Shown here: positions 24,301 through 31,202 of the stretch, piece by piece
How positions within the stretch are numbered: position 1 is the first letter of the stretch
Layout of the letters: every line of letters begins with the position of its first letter
From: Saprospiraceae bacterium
GTDB taxonomy: Bacteria > Bacteroidota > Bacteroidia > Chitinophagales > Saprospiraceae
NCBI GenBank assembly: GCA_021739645.1
Contig: JAIPBL010000067.1
Coordinates: 1 to 35,220, forward strand
Direction: 5' to 3'
Length of the DNA stretch: 35,220 nt
Program-made: the position numbers and the translations under genes
Notes under the pieces: generated by a model
The model's input: the letters and a program-made list of their open reading frames with translations, nothing else
Databases searched by the model: none
Told to the model about the DNA's origin: nothing

Positions 24301-27300
24301 TCGTGCGGGCAGGAAGATTGACCGCTTACCAGGTCAAAAACCGGTGTCCCGTAAACTTGGTCTTTTTTGACGTTGACAGAAAAATTATCGTAGATGTCAT
24401 CATCTGAAAAGACGTAGCCGACCGTTCGGGACCTATTTTCTGAATTGCCTACCGCGGTCGAAACGGAGGTTGAGAGGCCTATCTTGATACCGCCCACTAC
24501 ACCCACCCCGTTGGCAGTCACACCAAACGCTGAACTGAAGGCAGCACTGACATCAAGGGTCGCCTCAAAGTTGAAAGACTCGGAGGTTTCAGTGGTCGAA
24601 GACTGCTCGTAGGTAATGCCAGCGTCGAAGGAAATATTTTTTTCAAAGACGGCAGCTGACTTTAGTTGATTGTTGTAGGCAATAATTTCCTCCCACCTTT
24701 GAGCGCTTGCCAAGTCGCCAATCGTAATAAGGTTAGGTATCACTACTGAATTGATATGTTTCTCAGAGTAAACAAAAGTAGTGGCAAAACCTTTCGGGAA
24801 AACGGTGAGTCCTTTGTCTAAGAAAAAATCACACATTGATGTATCGAACTTCAACTCATCCGTGATTCCAAAGATATAGTTCATGGCTCCTCCCATAAAG
24901 ACATCGCCCCCCATGCCGCTTCCAACAACGACATCATTGTCGCCGGTAGAAATAACCTGGGTAGTGGTGATACAGGTCTCAGATTCGTTGGTGGTGAGGA
25001 GGTTGAAACCCAAGCTCATTTCAAAACCCAAATCGCTCGTATTGTCAACCTCAACTTCTACTTCGGCACCTACCCCGACACTGGTCGTGAAGTCTGGCGC
25101 CAAAGATACCGTAGCGGACTCCTCGAAAGTTGCGCCGATGCCTGCTGAGAAGGACCACGTTTGGCAATTCGTCGCCCCCGCTTCCATATAGGCATAACTG
25201 CCGTCGCCAGGTGGGTCACGCAGTATTAGGCTAGGTATTTCCGGTGCGGTGGTGGCAAATGTGGTCTGTCTCGCCCGTTTTCCCAATACCACAGCACTCT
25301 GGTCAATTGTGGCCTGTTCGTCGTGTGCCTCGGCTGTTACCTGGAGTATCTTTTCATAAGGAGAAACAATGTTCGGGCCGCCTGCTTTGAAACGGTGGAC
25401 AAGGGTGCCCTCCGTCATCAAGGTGTCGAACTGGTCGAGGTCAGCTATTACGTTGTTAATCGTCAGCAGTGCCGTATCTAAATAGCACTTGCCTCCATCG
25501 TATTGCTCATAGACTTTGATGGTCGTTTTGTAAGAGCCAGCCTGACTGAGCATGGGGTAGCCACAAAGGTTCGTGTCGAGCTGCGTCATTTCTACCACTG
25601 GCGGAGCGAAATAGATGAAATCGGTCGAATCGCTTTGGAAACGAAGGTCGAGCGTGGCACCGCCGAGATTTTGGAAATAAGTGTAAATCACAGGGTTGGA
25701 GTGTTCAATGATCGCCACTGTAACTGAATCGGGCGGCACACCGTTGAAAACAAATTTACCGTTGCCTGTCAACTCTTGTACTTGCTCATAGCACCCATTC
25801 AGGGTGGCCACCTTCACTTTTACAATAGCTCCGGTAGGTATGATAGACTTGCGGCAAAAACCTCCCGCTACCTGACCAGAAACACTGCGCGTGGTCTGGT
25901 TCCGGAAAAGGATGCCAGCGACGGGTGTTGACAAGGAAGGCAGCTCCCAGAAGGCCGGATAAAAAGTATGGTTCTCGAACTTTGGGGTCAGGACAACATC
26001 CTTGCCCGGTTCGAAGTCGGCGGTAAATTTTCCGTCCACATTGGTGTAAATGGCCGGGGAGTGAGATACGCCGTTTACTAAAATCTCTACTTTCCGTTGG
26101 TAACAGCTCGTTCCGTCAAACCTTACATAACCGCTGACGGGGATGGTGCTTTGGTCGGTAAAGTCCAATTGGTCAACACTCGTGCTGCTGGGGTTCAGCG
26201 TCAGCAACCTCGAAGAAGGCAAAAATTCATGTGGCAACACTTGTGAGACATCGGCCTCAGTGCTCCAGCCAGTACCATGTGTAGTGCCGTTGCCGGAGAG
26301 GCTGGTGCCCATGTCGTGCAGTTCCGTGCCCTGGCCTTCGTTCAGGTTGAAATAATTGGTCAGCGCAATATGGCTGGCATTGGTGCCAATATTGGCAAAG
26401 GCTTGAATGTCGGATAGTGGTAGCAAGGCGTTAAAAAATGCCGCTTCATCCACCAACCCGGTTAAGTAGCCAGTGTGACCGCCGCCGTCCGCTTTTGCCC
26501 CCAGCTTCCAGGGTAGCCCCGACCAGTCGGCAGGCATGCCAGCAAAAGTGTGGCTACCAGCGAGCGTTCCATCCACATAAAGCGTGGTTTCGAGCGAGCC
26601 GCCATTTTGCAACATCGTCAGCGCCAAGTAATGGAAGCCCATGCCGAGCGCCCCAAAGGTGTGCGTCGTGCCGCCTGCGATGAGGTCGAGGTTGCCATTG
26701 TTGAGACAAAGCACGAAGACGTTGTCGGTGCCGTTCGACTTGCTCAAAATCGCCTGGTTCCCACTGAAATCAAATGCTTTGACAGTGACCGTAACGGACG
26801 AAGTGTCGGGCAAATCGAAGTCGGTGAGGTCGGCGTAAGTCTGGTTTACGCCATTGAATTCGAGCGATTGGTTGAAGTAAAAATTCTTCGATGGTGTGGC
26901 AGTGAAAGTCGTGCCACCGCCGTAGTTGATGCCAGCGATTTCATAAAAACCCGTTTCGTTGGTGATGCCTGCGTTGACGACGTTAGGTTTGTCGCTCGTC
27001 CAGGCAGCGCCGCAGAGGTAGCTTTTGGTTTTGTTGGCGGTCTGGTCAAAGCCCTTCGAGCCAACGCCCTCGTCAAATTTCCAGTAAACCTGCAACCCTT
27101 CGGCATTGGCTGGTACGGTGCGGTTCATGAACATTTGTAGTTCAGTCTGTGCCAGTTGTCGGTCATAGACGCGCACTTCGTCAATCTTACCGGTGAGGTT
27201 GCCAAGCCCGTCGCCCCGTCTTCCCATAAAAAAAGTCATGGCGTCTGTCTGCATCGAGCCGACCGCCGTTGTGATAAGTTCGCCGTCCACGTAGAGCAGT

Positions 27301-28223
27301 AGTGAAGCGCCATTGTAAGTGGCAGCGACATAATGCCAATCATTGGCAGTGGCTGCCGCAAACTCGTGGCTGAGGGTGGTGGTGCTGCCCACGCCGTTGC
27401 CCATGCTGAACGCCACGCCCTTCGTACCTGCCCCGGTGGTATGCAGCCACCAGTTTTTTCCGATGCTGCTGCCGAGGTCGAGGATGCCCGAGTCGTCGTT
27501 GCCGTCGCCCAGTTTTACCCAACAGCTCACGGTGAACTGGCTGGGTGAAAGCGAGGGAACGTAGGGTGTAAACAACATGCTGTTGCCATCGAATTCAATC
27601 GCCCTGCCGATGGTGGGTGACAGCGTGACCGATGCGCCCGGCACGGGGTTGCCGCTGAAGGTTTTCACCTGCCCGGTAACGACGCCGTTGGGGTTGAGGA
27701 AGCCGAGCACCGCGCCTTTGTAGCCTTCGCCAAAGTTGTTCACGCCTGCCACTTCGTAGGTGTAGAACTTGCCCGCCAGTACGTTGAAGTCAATGAACGA
27801 ACGGGTATCGGGGTCCACGTGCGCCAGCAGCGCCTCGTTGCGATAGATGTTAAAACCGCCGGAAGCAGGGGGCGAAAGCGGGTCGGGCCTCCAGTCCACC
27901 TGAACACGGTCTTCGAGGTCGCCCTCTGAGGCGGTGACGACCGGAGCGTTTGGTGGCAGCAGGAAGCGGGTCCAGAAGCCGAAGCCGCCGGTGAAGTCCT
28001 GCCCGAAGTTGGTGCCGACGAGGGGTTGGCCGACAGTAAAACTGGTGCGGGTAATGGAATTGAAAGCATTGGACATGCTTCCATAGTTGAAGAATACTTC
28101 GCCGGTGAAGTAGTTCTCGTCGCTGACGGCGGCACAGTTGGGGGAGGTGTTTTGGCTATGCAAACTACCTGTCAGGAGAAGAAACAACACCGGCAATATG
28201 AGGTGTTGGTTGATATTTTTCAT
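21396..28223 (-). CDS. Giant T9SS-secreted LamG/Ig-like multidomain surface protein
   Basis: It has about 2275 residues from the ATG at 28223 (MKNINQHLILPVLFLLLTGSLHSQ, signal peptide). Order by residue of the longer frame: Fn3-like (about 90-180); LamG lectin-like domain 1 (about 215-400, FDGNSMLFTPYVPSLSPSQFTVSCWVKL); LamG domain 2 (about 455-640); carboxypeptidase-regulatory-like and Ig folds (about 690-950). A long Ser/Thr-rich beta region follows (about 1050-1300), then a SbsA Ig-like domain (about 1550-1660). Next come the unnamed W-x-VNP domain (about 1772), two GWNWIS(F/Y) modules (about 1897 and 1988) and a second W-x-VNP domain (about 2077). The end is a T9SS sorting domain (VQPNPFNQSTTIRF ... 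SGVYFVKVETAG). LamG modules suggest polysaccharide binding; no catalytic domain is recognised. It is downstream of the S74 gene and separated from it by a strong hairpin. Confidence 0.88.
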   Translation of the reverse strand: MKNINQHLILPVLFLLLTGSLHSQNTSPNCAAVSDENYFTGEVFFNYGSMSNAFNSITRTSFTVGQPLVGTNFGQDFTGGFGFWTRFLLPPNAPVVTASEGDLEDRVQVDWRPDPLSPPASGGFNIYRNEALLAHVDPDTRSFIDFNVLAGKFYTYEVAGVNNFGEGYKGAVLGFLNPNGVVTGQVKTFSGNPVPGASVTLSPTIGRAIEFDGNSMLFTPYVPSLSPSQFTVSCWVKLGDGNDDSGILDLGSSIGKNWWLHTTGAGTKGVAFSMGNGVGSTTTLSHEFAAATANDWHYVAATYNGASLLLYVDGELITTAVGSMQTDAMTFFMGRRGDGLGNLTGKIDEVRVYDRQLAQTELQMFMNRTVPANAEGLQVYWKFDEGVGSKGFDQTANKTKSYLCGAAWTSDKPNVVNAGITNETGFYEIAGINYGGGTTFTATPSKNFYFNQSLEFNGVNQTYADLTDFDLPDTSSVTVTVKAFDFSGNQAILSKSNGTDNVFVLCLNNGNLDLIAGGTTHTFGALGMGFHYLALTMLQNGGSLETTLYVDGTLAGSHTFAGMPADWSGLPWKLGAKADGGGHTGYLTGLVDEAAFFNALLPLSDIQAFANIGTNASHIALTNYFNLNEGQGTELHDMGTSLSGNGTTHGTGWSTEADVSQVLPHEFLPSSRLLTLNPSSTSVDQLDFTDQSTIPVSGYVRFDGTSCYQRKVEILVNGVSHSPAIYTNVDGKFTADFEPGKDVVLTPKFENHTFYPAFWELPSLSTPVAGILFRNQTTRSVSGQVAGGFCRKSIIPTGAIVKVKVATLNGCYEQVQELTGNGKFVFNGVPPDSVTVAIIEHSNPVIYTYFQNLGGATLDLRFQSDSTDFIYFAPPVVEMTQLDTNLCGYPMLSQAGSYKTTIKVYEQYDGGKCYLDTALLTINNVIADLDQFDTLMTEGTLVHRFKAGGPNIVSPYEKILQVTAEAHDEQATIDQSAVVLGKRARQTTFATTAPEIPSLILRDPPGDGSYAYMEAGATNCQTWSFSAGIGATFEESATVSLAPDFTTSVGVGAEVEVEVDNTSDLGFEMSLGFNLLTTNESETCITTTQVISTGDNDVVVGSGMGGDVFMGGAMNYIFGITDELKFDTSMCDFFLDKGLTVFPKGFATTFVYSEKHINSVVIPNLITIGDLASAQRWEEIIAYNNQLKSAAVFEKNISFDAGITYEQSSTTETSESFNFEATLDVSAAFSSAFGVTANGVGVVGGIKIGLSTSVSTAVGNSENRSRTVGYVFSDDDIYDNFSVNVKKDQVYGTPVFDLVSGQSSCPHEPNTQPREEVSIVSDKLVAVNVGENDAAIFNLTLGNIAPSGDIGFYTLELVPESNQFGALVTVNGDALAAPLGYQVNANEGLDIQIAVFRGAAEYSYENLRLAWYSSCEFNHAAALGIPRSGIDPKFYKELEFDVHFLEPCSSIDIGFPLQDWVLTPAGGNILNITTNSYDISDPDLELIRVQYRRTQGDGAWINIAEIQKADLGPVFTITGWDTQGLQDGLYEIRAVTQCFSGALNPGISHVIKGKIERTAPEIFGTPEPADGVLNAGDEISITFTEPIRCDLLIQADFFDNNNVGLYDTQTGDLVDAIVTCNGDKIVIVPNVPNQYIENRILRVEIDNIQDLAGNTFVHAQWEFFVDRNPLRWQASEIEDFKYEDQFKAVYKTIVNTGGNAEFYNITGVPTWVEVYPKTGILAPGQQQAITFEFDSSMVIGAFVDTIFMEGALGDEPLPIDFRNLCRSPQWEVNPAAWTYSMNFTVELDIEGDLSEDKQDIVAAFVDGELRGKAYIQHVPGVNTFEAFLTVYSNDFTGGTVTFQIWDASECLLYGEVLESYTFTSDELVGTPNVPVTLHTNNLLLRKIALKSGWNWISFNLGFPDPALNAALSSLDHPQNDLMKDQTSFASFSAAPVNSWIGSLANLGNTSMYQYRADVPDTISLLGNPIDVEATDIPVVAGWNWISYLPQNPQLVNDALSSLTPLNGDVIKNQTAFAQFVAGFGWLGNLQYMQAPEGYLLKMANPGTLTYPANFTGTIPLEDRNAGGVNFSPWMVNPAQFEHTMIMVGMLAENGENVTKEGMTLGAFANGEVRGVSPAIYVEPLDEWLFFLTAYSNGSGEPLQFKLHDEATGEISDLQEGTLFTIDGQEGSVEAPMPLTLPVNASTESFASPNRLLVQPNPFNQSTTIRFKTVIAGEISITVIDAFGRLAEYFKLDATSGWNSIKWDAAGLPSGVYFVKVETAGATLTEKVVLER

Positions 28224-28262
28224 ATTGAATTGCAATTGAAAAGGTGAAGGAAAAGGACGGCA

Positions 28263-28360
28263 CCCACCCCGCCCCTGACCCCCTGAAGGGGGACCTAACC
28301 TGCCACATTTTTGGGTGTTTGCAAATTAGGTTCCCTTTCAGGGGGGCAGGGGCGGGTGGG
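28263..28360. terminator. Long imperfect inverted repeat (about 35-bp arms)
   Basis: Arms 28263-28298 and 28326-28360 pair at nearly every position (core CCCCTGAAGGGGG type), with a 27-base loop. It lies 14 bases after the stop of the S74 gene and upstream of the giant LamG gene. It is a very strong hairpin, suited to terminating the S74 transcript; it may also belong to a dispersed repeat family. Confidence 0.7.
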
Positions 28361-28374
28361 CGGGCTTAGTGCGA

Positions 28375-29808
28375 CTACTTCTGCGCAGTGCCCGTTGCCA
28401 GGTTCTCCAATTTCAAAAGCCGGCTTTCGATGCCGTTCAAATCGCTGCGCAGCCCACCATTTTCCTGGCGGAGGGCAGCATTCTCCTTTTCAAGTTGCTC
28501 CACCCGGCTGGCGAGTTCCTGCGTGGCCGACACGTTCAGGGTGTGGATGCGGTCGTAATCCACCTGCCGGAAATCGTCCACTTTTTTGCCGTAGGCAAAG
28601 ACCCATTCGGGTTGTGCATCTTTCCAGCCTTCTACTGTGAAGGTGTTTTCATCGGAAACAGCAGCCACTTTCAGTTCTTTTTGTCCAGAGGCGAGCATCA
28701 GGCGCACTTCGTCGCCTGCTTTCAAGCCATGATTTTTGGACAAAACAACCGTCAGGTTTTCACCCGCAAGGCTGCACGAGGTAGTTTTTTCATAAATATC
28801 GGGGATAAATCCGGCCGATTTTGTCACGGCTTCGGGGAATACTTCTTCTACTTCCTGCGCGATGAAGCCTTTTTTATAGTCAGCGCCGTTGGCGATTTCG
28901 TCCACGTGGCGGTAGTCGGTCACGCGGAGTTTTTTCAAAATATCGAGGTCGCTGTGATTGTCGGTAAGGCGAAAGTCTTTTTTGATGCGGCGGTCGGAGT
29001 GAGCATTGAATTCCGTGCCACTCACTCGACTTGCAGCCGCAAACGAATAGTTGTTGGTGCCGCCACCGGTACCTGTACCACCGTTTGAGTTAAGCCACCC
29101 AAAACTACCGTAGTAAACACCACTACTCCCATTACCATATACCGTCCCTTGGAAAGTGCCGCCCGATGATGAAAAACCGGAGGACAAGCCACCTGCTGAG
29201 GAGGCGTAATTTGCTGAGCTGGCTGAGCTTGCGTAGCTTGCTGAGTTGGCTGAGCCGGCTGAGTTCGCATAATTGGCATTACCTGTAATGCTACCATTGA
29301 TTGTGTTGCTCACGGTCAGGTAAGTGGCGGTCAGTGCGCCGATCACTCGTGCCGAGCCGTTCACGTCCAATTTGTAACTGGCCGAGGGGGTGGCCGTGCC
29401 TATGCCGACCGTCCCGCTTGAAGGGAAAATATTGTCCTGCCCTATCAACGAAAGTGCATACGGTGCGGAAGTCAGGCGGGCGCGGGGCGTCATTTCTGTA
29501 CCGCCGTCCACTGCCACACCGAGGTAGTAGGTCGTGTTGAAGCCAACGGTAAGTGGCTCGACTGAGCCGAGCAAGGCGCTGTATATACCGCCTGTGACGG
29601 GCAGTTGGCTTTGGTCTTCCGTCCAGAGGGCGGTGCCACCGGATGTAGCGGTGTAGAGTTTGAAGGTGAGGTCGTACTTGCCATTATCCACGGCGGAGCC
29701 GTCGGAGTTTTTGATGACGCCCTGCACGGAAAGCGTAGCTCCCTGGGCGATGAGGTTGGCACTAAGTGCAAACGAACAAAGGAATAAAGTGTAAATAAGC
29801 CTTTTCAT
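28375..29808 (-). CDS. Secreted fibre-like protein with a C-terminal S74 self-cleaving chaperone domain
   Basis: It has 477 residues. A signal peptide (MKRLIYTLFLCSFALSANLIAQ) precedes a beta N-domain (VQGVIKNSDGSAVDNGKYDLTFKLY), then GTATPSASYKLDVNG, a low-complexity NSAS(S/Y)A-rich region (about 170-215) and a Gly/Ser linker. The peptidase S74/intramolecular chaperone domain begins EFNAHSDRRIKKDF. Ser271 and Lys276 are spaced like the Ser911/Lys916 dyad of phage endosialidase. KGFIAQEVEEVFPEAV and a final coiled coil (LASRVEQLEKENAALRQENGGL) follow. An insert of about 80 residues (SCSLAGENLTVVLSKNHGLKAGDEVRLML...) separates the two halves. Such domains trimerise beta-fibres and then cut themselves off. 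A trimeric surface fibre is likely. Confidence 0.88.
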   Translation of the reverse strand: MKRLIYTLFLCSFALSANLIAQGATLSVQGVIKNSDGSAVDNGKYDLTFKLYTATSGGTALWTEDQSQLPVTGGIYSALLGSVEPLTVGFNTTYYLGVAVDGGTEMTPRARLTSAPYALSLIGQDNIFPSSGTVGIGTATPSASYKLDVNGSARVIGALTATYLTVSNTINGSITGNANYANSAGSANSASYASSASSANYASSAGGLSSGFSSSGGTFQGTVYGNGSSGVYYGSFGWLNSNGGTGTGGGTNNYSFAAASRVSGTEFNAHSDRRIKKDFRLTDNHSDLDILKKLRVTDYRHVDEIANGADYKKGFIAQEVEEVFPEAVTKSAGFIPDIYEKTTSCSLAGENLTVVLSKNHGLKAGDEVRLMLASGQKELKVAAVSDENTFTVEGWKDAQPEWVFAYGKKVDDFRQVDYDRIHTLNVSATQELASRVEQLEKENAALRQENGGLRSDLNGIESRLLKLENLATGTAQK

Positions 29809-30077
29809 TTTGATGAGATTTTATTTGTGTAAAAAAATGAATCGAATACCGCCGGACTGGCTCTCGCCAACCTCGTCGACTTGAGGAGATAAATAATTAA
29901 TTCAAGTGTTGGCAGGGAACCAAACCGGTAAGGATGATTGTCCGTTCTGCCAGTACTTTCAGATAACTTTTCGGGTCAAAATTACCTGCCAAGCCAGGCC
30001 CATTTCAAGAAATGCGGTGAATGGAAAGAATGATGCGGTGAATGTGCCGGAATTTGCGGTGGGTGGGTGTGAGCTTC

Positions 30078-30848
30078 TTAGCTCACCTTCCGAATGCTCT
30101 CTTTCAGTTGCAGCCCTTTTTGTTTGTTCATTGGCAAGGTGCGGCCAGCCATGATGAGGGCAGCTTCCTGAAAATCAATGCTTTGAATTTTTTTCAAGTT
30201 CACGATGAAGCTGCGGTGTATCCGCATGAAGGTATCGCCGGGCAAGAGTTCTTCCATTTGGGAGAGGCTGCAGCGGGATATGAATTTTTCATTTTCATCG
30301 AGGTAAGTCAGTACATAGTCTCCGTCTGCTTCGAGATAAAGTATGTCATTCACTTTTATTTTCTGGAAAACGTTTTTCTGCTTGAAAAAAAGGGAGTCTT
30401 TGGAAAAGAACTTGATAGCTGCGGCATTATCGTCTTCATGGGCGGCGGTTTCGGCAACTGCCGACGCCCCGCTTTGCAAGCTTTTGATGGCAAGGGTAAT
30501 GGAGGACTTCAGGGTGAACCTGCTCAATGGTTTCACTAAATAGCCGATTAAGTGTGTGGCCTCGGCCAGGGCGTAACTGGCCTGGTCGTCGTAGCTGGTA
30601 ATGTAGAGGATGGGAATTGCTAAGTGCTTGATTTGTTGGCCTATTTCCAGCCCGGTCATCTTGCCTTTGATGTCAACGTCCATCAGGATGAGGTCGGGGT
30701 TTTCAGAAAAAATAGCTTCGAGCGCCTCAGCGGAGTTGTCCACCACGTCAATGACTTGATAGCCGGTTTCTTTGACGAGCATTTCCAGTTCCACCCCGAA
30801 GAGCGGGTCATCTTCGACAATGAGTATTTTGAGCGAAAAATTTGCCAT
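30078..30848 (-). CDS. LytTR-family response regulator
   Basis: It has 256 residues. The receiver domain (1-125) has acidic Asp13/Asp14, phospho-acceptor Asp57 (LILMDVDI), Thr84 (YITSYDD) and Lys106 (YLVKPLS). A linker leads to a LytTR DNA-binding domain (about 155-256) with VNDILYLEADGDYVLTYL, FISRCSLSQMEELLP and FMRIHRSFIVNLKKIQSID. It is a cytoplasmic transcription factor. The Reg_prop sensor kinase lies upstream on the same strand, 354 bases away. The two probably form a two-component pair although a MITE-like element now separates them. The downstream surface-protein genes on the same strand are possible targets. Confidence 0.93.
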   Translation of the reverse strand: MANFSLKILIVEDDPLFGVELEMLVKETGYQVIDVVDNSAEALEAIFSENPDLILMDVDIKGKMTGLEIGQQIKHLAIPILYITSYDDQASYALAEATHLIGYLVKPLSRFTLKSSITLAIKSLQSGASAVAETAAHEDDNAAAIKFFSKDSLFFKQKNVFQKIKVNDILYLEADGDYVLTYLDENEKFISRCSLSQMEELLPGDTFMRIHRSFIVNLKKIQSIDFQEAALIMAGRTLPMNKQKGLQLKESIRKVS

Positions 30849-30873
30849 AGTTGTTTGGTCAAAAAGTGTTGGA

Positions 30874-30881
30874 CAAACTTA
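30874..30881 (-). promoter_or_regulatory. -7 box of the response-regulator gene
   Basis: The minus-strand reading is TAAGTTTG, matching TAnnTTTG, 25 bases upstream of the ATG at 30848. No -33 box is visible, because the upstream side enters the palindromic element at 30898. Confidence 0.45.
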
Positions 30882-30897
30882 GTTGAATTTACGTATT

Positions 30898-31107
30898 CCT
30901 GAGTGTAATGGATGGTAGTGACGAGTTGCCTTATTGCCCCGTAGGGGCATTATGTCGGTAGTGGTATTGCCCGAAACTCCGCTTCCGTGCCGTAGGTACG
31001 GGAAACACATCCCGTACCTACGGCACGGAGTCCAAGGGATGATTTGCATTTCTACCGACATCTCGCCCTCTACGGGGCAGCCATCACTTCCATCCGTTAC
31101 AGTCAGG
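30898..31107. mobile_element. MITE-like palindromic element with flanking direct repeats
   Basis: It is 210 bp long. The terminal inverted repeats (CCTGAGTGTAATGGATGG... and its counterpart ending at 31107) match at about 21 of 24 positions. The whole element folds on itself. Inside are GCCCCGTAGGGGC (30936-30948), ATGTCGGTAG arms, and a central stem with perfect 20-base arms (30984-31003 and 31010-31029) round a 6-base loop. It is flanked by CGTATT(CC) on both sides (30892-30899 and 31108-31115), which looks like a target-site duplication. It carries no gene, and the rest of the 354-bp gap shows only the regulator's -7 box. Confidence 0.8.
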
Positions 31108-31202
31108 CGTATTCCAGCCTAACAGGCAAAGCTGGCCAAAACTGATCCGCCATCCGGTATTTTGCGGTGAAGTGCCTCATTCTTGCGATGGACAGACGCA
31201 CA

